Part shown: positions 51,122 to 58,697 of the stretch, one piece after another
Layout: each line of letters opens with the position of its first letter
Position numbering within the stretch: position 1 is the stretch's first letter
NCBI RefSeq assembly: GCF_001741865.1
Contig: NZ_CP017147.1
Coordinates: 3,711,001-3,775,000 of the forward strand
Length of the DNA stretch: 64,000 nt
From: Bosea vaviloviae
Lineage (GTDB): Bacteria > Pseudomonadota > Alphaproteobacteria > Rhizobiales > Beijerinckiaceae
Direction of reading: 5' to 3'
Position numbers and translations under genes: made by a program
The notes under the pieces: model-generated
Database searches by the model: none
Seen by the model: the letters and a program-made list of their open reading frames with translations, nothing else
What the model was told of the DNA's origin: nothing

Positions 51122-51246
51122 GGCACTTCCCCCTTTTTTGTCTATGGCATCAAGCGATCGATCCTAACCCCACGCCAATCTTGTCTTCAACATTCCGTTG
51201 CCGCAGCTGAAGGATCGCCAGTCCATTCAGCCGCAATCGGTCGCCG

Positions 51247-51995
<749 letters not shown>

Positions 51996-51999
<4 letters not shown>

Positions 52000-52706
52000 G
52001 CCGCGACGATGACGCCGGGCGCCCCGCCGCGCCCTGACGAGGTGCGCCGCTCGATGAAGCGGGCGAGCGAGGTCAAGGCGAAGCACAGCACGAAATAGGT
52101 CAGCGCCAGGATGCCATAGACCTCGAAGGGCTGGGTCAGCAGCACATTGTTCACCTGGCTCGCCGCGAAGGTCACCTCATGGGCGCTGATGACGTAGCCG
52201 AGCGAGGTTTCCTTGATGGTCGAGACGAACTGGCTGACCATGCTCGGCAGCATGTTGTGCAGCGCCTGCGGCAGCACGACCTTGAAGGTAGTCGGCCAAT
52301 AGCGCAGGCCGAGCGACTTGGCGGCCTCGACCTGGCCCGCAGGCAGGCCCTCGATGCCGGCGCGGATGATCTCCGAGAGATAGGCCGCCTCATAGACCAC
52401 CAGCGCGATGACGAGCGTCTCGACCCCGCCGACCGCGCGTCCGATCACCAGCGGCGAGACGAAATAGGTCCAGAAGATGAACATGATCAGCGGCAGGCCG
52501 CGCACCGTGTGCACGATCGCGGTGGCCGGCAGGCGCAGCCAGCGATAGGGGCTGAGCCGGGCGAGCGCCAGTGCGATGGCGAAGGGAAAGCACAGGGCGA
52601 GCGCCGTTGCCGCCATGAACAGCGTCATGGTCAGGCCGCCGATTGGCCCGTGCGGATACTGGCCGACGAGGAAGAGCAGCCAGTTGTTCTCGAGGATCTC
52701 CAGCAT
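51996..52706 (-). CDS. amino-acid ABC transporter permease
   Basis: HisM/GlnP-type inner-membrane permease of 236 residues with five predicted helices. [20 protein letters not shown] is the usual first helix of the family, followed by [20 protein letters not shown] with the conserved RGxPL. The EAA loop reads [20 protein letters not shown], followed by [20 protein letters not shown]. It overlaps the upstream permease by one base (TGATG) and the ATPase by four, so the three are co-translated. Confidence 0.92.
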
Positions 52707-53404
52707 CAGCGCGTCTCAAGCTTGAGGCGGCGATCCGAATAGGAACCCAGCGCCATGATGCCGAAGGAGATCGCCAGATAGATCGCGGTGGCGACCGCGA
52801 AGGCCTCGAAGGTCTTGAAGGTGTAGCTCTCGACCTCACGCGTGCGATAGGTCAGTTCGCCTACGCCGATCGCCATGGCGAGGCTGGTGTTCTTGAACAG
52901 CAGCAGGGTCTGGTTGATCAAGGGCGGGATCGCGATCCGCATCGCCTGCGGCAGCACGACATAGCCCATCGCGCCGAGATAACCGAAGCCGATCGAGCGC
53001 GCCGCCTCGTATTGCGCCTTGGGGATCGAGCGGATGCCGCTGCGGATGTCCTCGGCGATATAGGCTGCCGAGGCGAGCCCGAGTGCGATCGCCGCCAGCA
53101 GGAACTCGCCGTGATGGGCGTTGATCCATTGCCGGGCCGGGCGCGGCAGCAGTGAGGGGACGCCGAAATACCAGATGAGGATCTGCACCAGCAGCGGCAC
53201 GTTGCGGTGATACTCGACATAGAGCGCAACGAACCAGCCGAGCGGCGGCAGCGGGATCATCCTGATCAGGGTGAGGATGATCCCCATCGCCATGGCAAGG
53301 CACCAGGCGACGCAGGTCAAGGCGAGCGTGGTCGCGACGCCGATCACGAACCAGTCGAGATACTGGCCGCTGAGCACGCCACGCAGGTCGAAAACATATC
53401 CCAT
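52706..53404 (-). CDS. amino-acid ABC transporter permease
   Basis: Second HisQ/GlnP-type permease, 232 residues. The helix DWFVIGVATTLALTCVAWCL precedes YVEYHRNVPLLVQILIWYFG (conserved R-N-x-P-L). The EAA loop is EAARSIGFGYLGAMGYVVLP, followed by QAMRIAIPPLINQTLLLFKN. It forms the transmembrane heterodimer with the next permease. A 199-base gap with a large palindrome separates it from the binding-protein gene upstream, so transcript levels may differ on the two sides. Confidence 0.92.
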   Translation of the reverse strand: MGYVFDLRGVLSGQYLDWFVIGVATTLALTCVAWCLAMAMGIILTLIRMIPLPPLGWFVALYVEYHRNVPLLVQILIWYFGVPSLLPRPARQWINAHHGEFLLAAIALGLASAAYIAEDIRSGIRSIPKAQYEAARSIGFGYLGAMGYVVLPQAMRIAIPPLINQTLLLFKNTSLAMAIGVGELTYRTREVESYTFKTFEAFAVATAIYLAISFGIMALGSYSDRRLKLETR

Positions 53405-53450
53405 CGCGCGCCGCCCCCGGCAGCCGGGCCTTAAGCCCCTTTGGAAATTT

Positions 53451-53574
53451 GAGCCCTCATCCAGAGGAGCCGCGTAAGCGGCGTCTCGAAGGATGCTCCA
53501 GATGGTTCGGGAGCCTCCTGGAGCATCCTTCGAGACGCCATTCCCAAGGGAATGGCTCCTCAGGATGAGGGCTC
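53451..53574. repeat. long palindrome inside the transporter operon
   Basis: Perfect 22-bp arms (53480-53501 with 53518-53539, sequence starting GGCGTCTCGAAGGATG) lie inside outer 12-bp arms GAGCCCTCATCC/GGATGAGGGCTC. It sits between the binding-protein gene and the first permease gene of the same operon. It could stabilise the upstream mRNA and so give more binding protein than permease, as REP elements do in similar operons. Confidence 0.8.
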
Positions 53575-53603
53575 AGGAGGCTTCCAAACAGTCCCTTAGG
53601 CCC

Positions 53604-54431
53604 TCAGCCCTTGATCTCTTCGATCGGGAAATCGCGCTTGATGTCGAAGGCGGTGCCGGCGCCCAGCCATTTCGAGAAGACCGCGTCGATCTCGCCGGAG
53701 CTGGCGAGCTTCGTCAGGACGCCGTTGACCTGGTCCTTGAAGGCGGTTTCGCCACGACGCAGGCCCAGACCCCAGGGTTCGACGAAGAGCGACTTCTCGA
53801 TCACCACCATCGGCGTCTTGGCCTGGCTCTGCTGGCGCAGCTTCACCAGGATCAATTCGGAGGCGCAGAAGGCGTCGACCTTATCCTGAATCAAAGCAAG
53901 ATAGGCCGAGGAGGTGTCCTGGAAGGTCACCGTCTCCGCCGTCGGGATCAGGCGGCGCACGCCCTGTTCCGAAGAAGAGCCCTTGATCGCGGTGATCTTC
54001 TTGCCGGCGAGTTTTTCGATCGTGGTGATGCCCGATTCCTTGGTGACCATCAGCTTCTGCTGGCTGACGAAATAGGAATAGGAGAAGTCGATCTGCTGGG
54101 CGCGCTCGGGCGTATAGCCGAGATTGGCGGCGAGAATGTCGACGCGGCCCTGCGTCAGCTCGGGAATGCGGGCCTCCACCGCGATCGGCTTCAGTTCGAG
54201 CGTCACGCCGAGCGAATCCGCGACCTTCTGGCAGATATCGACATCGTAGCCGACGATCTGGCGGGTTTGCGGGTGCTGGAAGGAGAAGGGCTCCGCCGTG
54301 CCGAGCGTGCCGCAGATCAGCTTTCCGCGCGCCTTGATGTCGGCGAGCTGGTCGGCCTTGGCCTCGGTCGTGGCGATGCCGGCGGCAAGGGCGGCAAGGG
54401 CGGCAAGGCCCGGGATCGAAATCAGCTTCAT
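53604..54431 (-). CDS. amino-acid ABC transporter substrate-binding protein, family 3
   Basis: Periplasmic binding protein of 275 residues with signal peptide MKLISIPGLAALAALAAGIA (cleavage near TEAKA). The mature start DQLADIKARGKLICGTLGTA is typical of family 3. GYDVDICQKVADSLGVTLEL holds the ligand-binding acidic motif, and LTQGRVDILAANLGYTPERA and IDFSYSYFVSQQKLMVTKES follow. It lies 17 bases downstream of the aminotransferase gene. The ligand is an amino acid or a related compound; the neighbouring transaminase suggests that it is deaminated after uptake. Confidence 0.9.
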   Translation of the reverse strand: MKLISIPGLAALAALAAGIATTEAKADQLADIKARGKLICGTLGTAEPFSFQHPQTRQIVGYDVDICQKVADSLGVTLELKPIAVEARIPELTQGRVDILAANLGYTPERAQQIDFSYSYFVSQQKLMVTKESGITTIEKLAGKKITAIKGSSSEQGVRRLIPTAETVTFQDTSSAYLALIQDKVDAFCASELILVKLRQQSQAKTPMVVIEKSLFVEPWGLGLRRGETAFKDQVNGVLTKLASSGEIDAVFSKWLGAGTAFDIKRDFPIEEIKG

Positions 54432-54448
54432 GGTCTAGTCCCCTGTTT

Positions 54449-55669
54449 TTATGATCGTTGCAATGCGTCGCTGGCGCGCTTCATCCGCGCGCAGGCCTCC
54501 TCGATCGCGTCGAGAGATGTCGCGATCGACAGGCGCAGATAGGGCGAAAGCCCATAGGCCGAACCGTCAAGCATGGCGACGCCGGCCTCCTCCAGGAAAT
54601 AAAGCGCGACATCGAGATCGCTCTTCAGTTCATGGCCCTCAGCCGTCCTCCTGCCGATCAGCCCGGCGCAGGACGGGTAGACATAGAAGGCGCCGTCGGG
54701 CGTGAGGCAGGTGATGCCGTCGATCGCGTTGAGCAGCGCGACCGCCCGGTCGCGGCGAGCCCGATAGGCGAGGCGGGCTTCACCGACGAAGCTCTGGTCG
54801 CCTTCGAGCGCGGCTGCAGCCGCTGCCATGCTCGGGGCGGCCGCCGCCGAGGTGGTCTGCGACTGGATGACGTTCATCGCCGTCACCAGCGGTTTCGGGC
54901 CAGCGCCATAGCCGATGCGGAAGCCGGTCATGGCGTAGGTCTTGGAGACGCCGTTGACCAGGAGCGTGCGCTCGCGCAGCCCGGGCGCGATCGCCACGGG
55001 GCAGACCGGCTCGCCGCCATCGAAGCGGATATGCTCGTAGATGTCGTCGGTCATCAGCGCCACATGGGGATGGCGCAGCAGCACCTCGGTCAGCGCCGTC
55101 ATCTCGTTGGCCGAGTAGAAGGCGCCTGTCGGGTTCGAGGGCGTATTCAGCAGGAGCCAGCGCGTCTTCGGCGTGATCGCGGCCTCAAATGCCTCCGGCG
55201 TCAGCTTGAAACCGGAGTTTTCCCCGCAGGCCACGATCACCGGCGTGCCGTCGCAGGCCAGCACCATGTCGGGATAGGACACCCAATAGGGCGCGGGCAC
55301 GATGACCTCGTCGCCTTCGCCCAGTGTCGCTGCGAGCGCGTTGAAGATGATCTGCTTGGCGCCGCTGCCGACGACGATCTGGTCGAGGGGGTAGCTTACG
55401 CCGTTCTCGCGCTCGAACTTCGCGGCGATCGCCTTGCGCAGTCGCAGCGTGCCGTTGACCGGGGAGTAGCGGGTCTCTCCGGCCGCCATCGCGGCAGTCG
55501 CCGCCTGCTGGATGTGGAGAGGCGTGTCGAAATCGGGCTCGCCGGTGGTGAGGTCGATGATGTCGCGGCCCTGCGCCCGCAACTCTTGCGCGCGCATGCG
55601 CGCGACCATGCTCGGCGAAGGCTTGATGCGCTGGACGCGCGCCGAGAGCGGGATGGCGGTCACGCTCAT
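54449..55669 (-). CDS. class I pyridoxal-phosphate aminotransferase (aspartate aminotransferase-like)
   Basis: Cytosolic aminotransferase of 406 residues in the AspC/AAT I-beta group. It has RDIIDLTTGEPDFDTPLHIQ, TRYSPVNGTLRLRKAIAAKF, VIVPAPYWVSYPDMVLACDG, LLLNTPSNPTGAFYSANEMT and the PLP lysine in LLVNGVSKTYAMTGFRIGYG, with the substrate Arg in LSPYLRLSIATSLDAIEEAC. It overlaps the RraA-family gene by four bases and precedes the ABC binding-protein gene. It probably transaminates the compound imported by that transporter; this would not be the housekeeping aspartate aminotransferase. Confidence 0.9.
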   Translation of the reverse strand: MSVTAIPLSARVQRIKPSPSMVARMRAQELRAQGRDIIDLTTGEPDFDTPLHIQQAATAAMAAGETRYSPVNGTLRLRKAIAAKFERENGVSYPLDQIVVGSGAKQIIFNALAATLGEGDEVIVPAPYWVSYPDMVLACDGTPVIVACGENSGFKLTPEAFEAAITPKTRWLLLNTPSNPTGAFYSANEMTALTEVLLRHPHVALMTDDIYEHIRFDGGEPVCPVAIAPGLRERTLLVNGVSKTYAMTGFRIGYGAGPKPLVTAMNVIQSQTTSAAAAPSMAAAAAALEGDQSFVGEARLAYRARRDRAVALLNAIDGITCLTPDGAFYVYPSCAGLIGRRTAEGHELKSDLDVALYFLEEAGVAMLDGSAYGLSPYLRLSIATSLDAIEEACARMKRASDALQRS

Positions 55670-56328
55670 GACGCGGCCTTTTCGACGATCCCGGTATAGG
55701 GCTTGTCGAGGCGGCCCTCGGCGATGTCGGTGAGCGCGCCGGCTTCGCGCGCCTCCTGCTGGCGCACCAGCGCCAGCAATTCCTCGGCATCAGTGCGGTC
55801 GAAGGTCACGATGCCGTCGGCGTCGCCGACCACGACATCGCCCGGCATCACCACCATGCCGTCGATTGCGACCGGCACGTTGATCTCGCCGGGCCCGGTC
55901 TTGTAGGGGCCGCGATGAGTGACGCTGCGCGCATAGCAGGGAAAATCGGCCTCGACGAAAGCCGCGACATCGCGGATCGCGCCGTCGATGACGAAGCCGG
56001 CGACGCCCATCGCCTTGGCGCGGCTCATCATGATCTCGCCGACCAGCGCCTGGATCTCGTCGCCGCCGCCATCGACGACCAGAACGTCGCCGGGACGCAG
56101 CAATTCGTAGGCCTTGTGCAGGGTCTGGTTGTCGCCGGGGCGCGTCTTTACCGTCACCGCGGTGCCGACCAGATGGCCCGAGCGGTGATAGGGCTTGAGG
56201 CTCTTCGTGCCGTGCAGCCGGTTCATATTGTCGGAAATGACCGCGACGGCGGCGCCGCGAAAGGCGTCGAGAATGGCAGCCGGAACGGCAGGGGCGCTCG
56301 GGTTGGTGCGGTGGCCGATCAGCGGCAT
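55666..56328 (-). CDS. RraA-family aldolase/decarboxylase-like protein
   Basis: Protein of 220 residues in the RraA / 4-hydroxy-4-methyl-2-oxoglutarate aldolase family. The core has VAVISDNMNRLHGTKSLKPY, LVGTAVTVKTRPGDNQTLHK, RPGDVLVVDGGGDEIQALVG, and the metal/substrate region GVAGFVIDGAIRDVAAFVEA, with the conserved G-x-x-R-D. The similar VVMPGDVVVGDADGIVTF lies near the end. Enzymatic members split 4-hydroxy-2-oxo acids to pyruvate or decarboxylate oxaloacetate. As first gene of the transaminase-transporter operon, a catabolic role is more likely than RNase regulation. Confidence 0.88.
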   Translation of the reverse strand: MPLIGHRTNPSAPAVPAAILDAFRGAAVAVISDNMNRLHGTKSLKPYHRSGHLVGTAVTVKTRPGDNQTLHKAYELLRPGDVLVVDGGGDEIQALVGEIMMSRAKAMGVAGFVIDGAIRDVAAFVEADFPCYARSVTHRGPYKTGPGEINVPVAIDGMVVMPGDVVVGDADGIVTFDRTDAEELLALVRQQEAREAGALTDIAEGRLDKPYTGIVEKAAS

Positions 56329-56398
56329 GGTTTTGAACCTGCGTCAGACAAATGGTTTCGACGACAACCAATATGTGACGTCGCAATAATGACAGAAA

Positions 56399-56427
56399 GC
56401 GAATATTATTCGCGGAAGCGATCGCTT
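56399..56427. promoter_or_regulatory. two palindromes in the LysR/rraA divergent promoter
   Basis: GCGAATATTATTCGC (56399-56413) has 7-bp perfect arms around one base and an AT-rich core with the T-N11-A spacing used by LysR proteins. AAGCGATCGCTT (56416-56427) is a perfect 12-bp palindrome. Both lie between the divergent rraA and LysR genes and are good candidates for LysR binding. AT-rich promoter-like sequence surrounds them. Confidence 0.5.
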
Positions 56428-56472
56428 TTCTTCATTAAGAGGAGCCGCCAATCGCGCGATTGCGAGGTCCCC

Positions 56473-57399
56473 ATGCCAGCCAGCCTGAAGCAGCTCGAGG
56501 CTTTCTATTGGACTGCGACGCTGGGCGGCTTCACCGAAGCGGCTCAACGCCTCAACCTGGCTCAGTCCACGATCTCGAAACGGATCCTGGAGCTCGAAGC
56601 CGTCACCAGCGGGCCGCTGTTCGATCGCGCCAGCCACGCCTTGCGCTTGACCCGGGCGGGGGAGGCGAGTCTGCCGATCGCGGCTGAGATGCTGGCGCTG
56701 GAGCTGCGCTTCCGCGAGGCGGCCGGCGGCCCGGCGAGCTTCTCTGGCCCCTTCCGCTTCGGCGCCACCGAGCTCGTCGCGCTGACCTGGTTGCCGAAGC
56801 TCGTCGTCGCGATGAAGCGCGATTATCCAAACCTCATCCCAGTGCCGGAGGTGGCGGCGAGCGTCGACCTGTTCGGCAAGCTGGTGACGAACGAACTCGA
56901 CCTCGTGATCGGGCTCGATCCGCCGCAGACGCCCGAACTCACCGCGGCGCCGCTGCAGGCGGTTCAGCTCGAATGGGTCTCGGCGCCGGGCTTCGGTCCG
57001 GCCGAGGACTGCATCCCGCTGGGCGAGATGGCGAAGTATCCTATCCTGAGCCAGACGCAGGGCTCCGGCCTGCAGCGGCTGGTGCTCGACTGGGCGCTGG
57101 CGAACGGCCTGCAGATCAACCGTGTCGTCCAGTGCAACAGCCTGAACGTGCTCGCCGGACTCGCGGCCTCGGGGCTGGGCGTCACCTTCCTGACCGCGAG
57201 CTATTTCGCGCCCGAGATCAGGAGCGGTCTTTTGCGCGTGATCAGGACGGAGCCTGCAATTCCCCCGATCCGCTATTTCGCCGTGCACCGCGCCCGGGAC
57301 CTGTCGCCGCTCGCGGCCCGGGTGGCCGCCATCGCGCAGCAATGCTGCGATTTCTCGGCGCGCAGCCTGCCGGAGCGAGAAAGCGCCTCAGTGGCCTGA
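56473..57399 (+). CDS. LysR-family transcriptional regulator
   Basis: Regulator of 308 residues. The N-terminal winged helix starts LKQLEAFYWTATLGGFTEAA, then QRLNLAQSTISKRILELEAV, the LysR recognition region. The effector domain starts GPFRFGATELVALTWLPKLV and has VDLFGKLVTNELDLVIGLDP and GLAASGLGVTFLTASYFAPE. The ATG at 56473 follows GAGG; the long open frame upstream is antisense to rraA and is rejected. It is divergent from the rraA-aminotransferase-ABC operon and probably controls it. Its last ten codons (LPERESASVA) are found again at 58618. Confidence 0.9.
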   Translation: MPASLKQLEAFYWTATLGGFTEAAQRLNLAQSTISKRILELEAVTSGPLFDRASHALRLTRAGEASLPIAAEMLALELRFREAAGGPASFSGPFRFGATELVALTWLPKLVVAMKRDYPNLIPVPEVAASVDLFGKLVTNELDLVIGLDPPQTPELTAAPLQAVQLEWVSAPGFGPAEDCIPLGEMAKYPILSQTQGSGLQRLVLDWALANGLQINRVVQCNSLNVLAGLAASGLGVTFLTASYFAPEIRSGLLRVIRTEPAIPPIRYFAVHRARDLSPLAARVAAIAQQCCDFSARSLPERESASVA

Positions 57400-57450
57400 G
57401 CTTGATCGGGGCGGGCGGTCCTGAACCGGCCCGCTCCGGCAAATCCATTA

Positions 57451-57496
57451 GAGCCGGATGCGAAAACCGGCTCCCAGCTTTTCGCATCCGGCTCTA
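57451..57496. repeat. 46-bp palindrome
   Basis: AGAGCCGGATGCGAAAA at 57451-57467 pairs with TTTTCGCATCCGGCTCT at about 57479-57495. The sequence is related to the short palindrome at 7995. It lies just after the first copy of the LysR 3' flank and marks the left edge of the foreign segment. Confidence 0.75.
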
Positions 57497-57616
57497 GGCG
57501 ATCGCCACGCTTTTCACGGTCACGGACGGGACGCTGAGCTGTTGTCTGACATCCGCCAACTGTTCCATAGTCAGCTCGGGAGGCCGCCCGAGACGCACGC
57601 CGCGCCATCTTGCCGA
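57497..57616 (-). pseudogene. C-terminal fragment of a serine recombinase (resolvase/invertase)
   Basis: The minus strand reads RWRGVRLGRPPELTMEQLAD, then VRQQLSVPSVTVKSVAIA before a stop. RGVRLGRP is the typical linker into the C-terminal HTH of Tn3-type resolvases and invertases, and the helix that follows fits. The catalytic domain is missing. It abuts a transposase fragment on the other strand, so several mobile elements have decayed here. Confidence 0.65.
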
Positions 57617-57666
57617 GGCGAGAGTACAACGAGCTACGACCGCATGCCGCGATCGGAAACAGGGTT
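57613..57666 (+). pseudogene. C-terminal fragment of an IS3-type transposase
   Basis: PRREYNELRPHAAIGN is the near-invariant end of the integrase-core transposases of the IS3 group (WRxxYNExRPHSAIG). The rest of the gene is gone. It overlaps the resolvase fragment by a few bases on the opposite strand and lies just upstream of the AT-rich orphan gene, whose open frame runs through it. Confidence 0.75.
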
Positions 57667-57720
57667 CAAGAAAATAATGAAGACCAAAAATGCAATGACA
57701 AGTTGGCTGTAAGGCGTAAT

Positions 57721-58515
57721 TTGTCAATAATTGGGCTCATCGAGGGTTTTTTCTCGGACCTTGAATCAGTAGTTTTACGCGCATGGCGGAGATTTTGGCG
57801 AGTGCCGTACATAAGACGCGTGGGTATTTCGATCACCGCAGCGGCGGTATTACTTTTCTCTTCCCAAGGCGCTTCTTATAGCCAAGGGAATTTATCAGTG
57901 ATTCAAATTGGTGATTTAATTTTCGAGATTCCTATTAAGGTGGACTTATCCCCTTCAAGAACTTCACAAACGGTGAAATTTGATTACAACGCCGTAGTGA
58001 GAACGGACGTACCCAAAGCAAGACAGGTCGATGCGGTATTCATCAAACTTGAGAATATTTTACCTGAATTTATTCCCGGCGTGACCTTTTCGATAAGGGC
58101 GGATAGTCAAGCAGTTATTCTAGATAATTTTTGTAGAAGCAGAAATCGAATCGGAGAAGCACCAAATACCGAGAATTTGGTCCGTGTAGATGGCGATTTT
58201 TACGTATTTCACGAGAAGCTCGTAGCTGGCGAAGTTTACATGAGTTCAGGTAAGATTTTTGCTTTTGGTGCCCCGGCAACTGCTTGGCGTAGGTTGGGGA
58301 AATCCGTTCGGCGGGTTGGGGTGGAGGAAGAAAAATTTTACTTCAAGGTGGCGCTCGCAGAAAATGTTTCCGTTTCTTTAAATATTGGAACAGAGGTTGT
58401 TCCGAGAGATAAGCTAACGAAGATGTTATTTGATCTTCAGATCAAGTTAAAATCTTGGGTAAGTTACCCTAGCAAAGCACACTTTCGATGGTATCACGAA
58501 AGAGCTGGATGCTAA
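57721..58515 (+). CDS. AT-rich orphan protein with N-terminal signal or anchor
   Basis: Protein of about 264 residues, strongly AT-rich in base and codon use compared with the neighbours. A hydrophobic segment (VGISITAAAVLLFSSQGASY) near residue 32 could be a signal peptide or anchor, followed by a beta-rich extracytoplasmic domain (IQIGDLIFEIPIKVDLSPSR, FYVFHEKLVAGEVYMSSGKI). No family is recognised. The first part of the open frame (from 57610) is transposase debris. A TTG at 57721 with AAGG six bases upstream is taken as start; a GTG at 57802 is an alternative. It is foreign cargo between two copies of the LysR gene end. Confidence 0.6.
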   Translation: MSIIGLIEGFFSDLESVVLRAWRRFWRVPYIRRVGISITAAAVLLFSSQGASYSQGNLSVIQIGDLIFEIPIKVDLSPSRTSQTVKFDYNAVVRTDVPKARQVDAVFIKLENILPEFIPGVTFSIRADSQAVILDNFCRSRNRIGEAPNTENLVRVDGDFYVFHEKLVAGEVYMSSGKIFAFGAPATAWRRLGKSVRRVGVEEEKFYFKVALAENVSVSLNIGTEVVPRDKLTKMLFDLQIKLKSWVSYPSKAHFRWYHERAGC

Positions 58516-58617
58516 TTCGGTATACCAAACGCTGAGGTGGAGCGGTGGCAGAGTTTATTTTTTAGTGTAGCCCAGATCGATGAAATACAGCGGCTATTTG
58601 ATCTGGCGGACTACCCG

Positions 58618-58697
58618 GCCTGCCGGAGCGTGAAAGCGCCTCAGCGGCCTGAGCCTGACCGGGGCGGTCCTGCCGGCCCGCCCCGGCAAACCCATCA
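58618..58697 (+). pseudogene. second copy of the LysR gene 3' end and flank
   Basis: CCTGCCGGAGCGTGAAAGCG, then CCTCAGCGGCCTGA, repeats the LysR gene's last ten codons and stop (57366-57399; copy reads LPERESASAA). It then follows the same flank (CCGGGGCGGTCCTGCCGGCC) with two short indels up to the hyuB stop. This copy keeps a clean GGGGCGG...CCGCCCC hairpin that could terminate both convergent genes; in the first copy the hairpin is degraded. It may therefore be the original junction. Confidence 0.75.

Noticed and set aside
57610..57720. First 37 codons of the AT-rich orphan frame
   Set aside because: They encode the end of an IS3-type transposase and then AT-rich linker; the orphan's own start must be further downstream.
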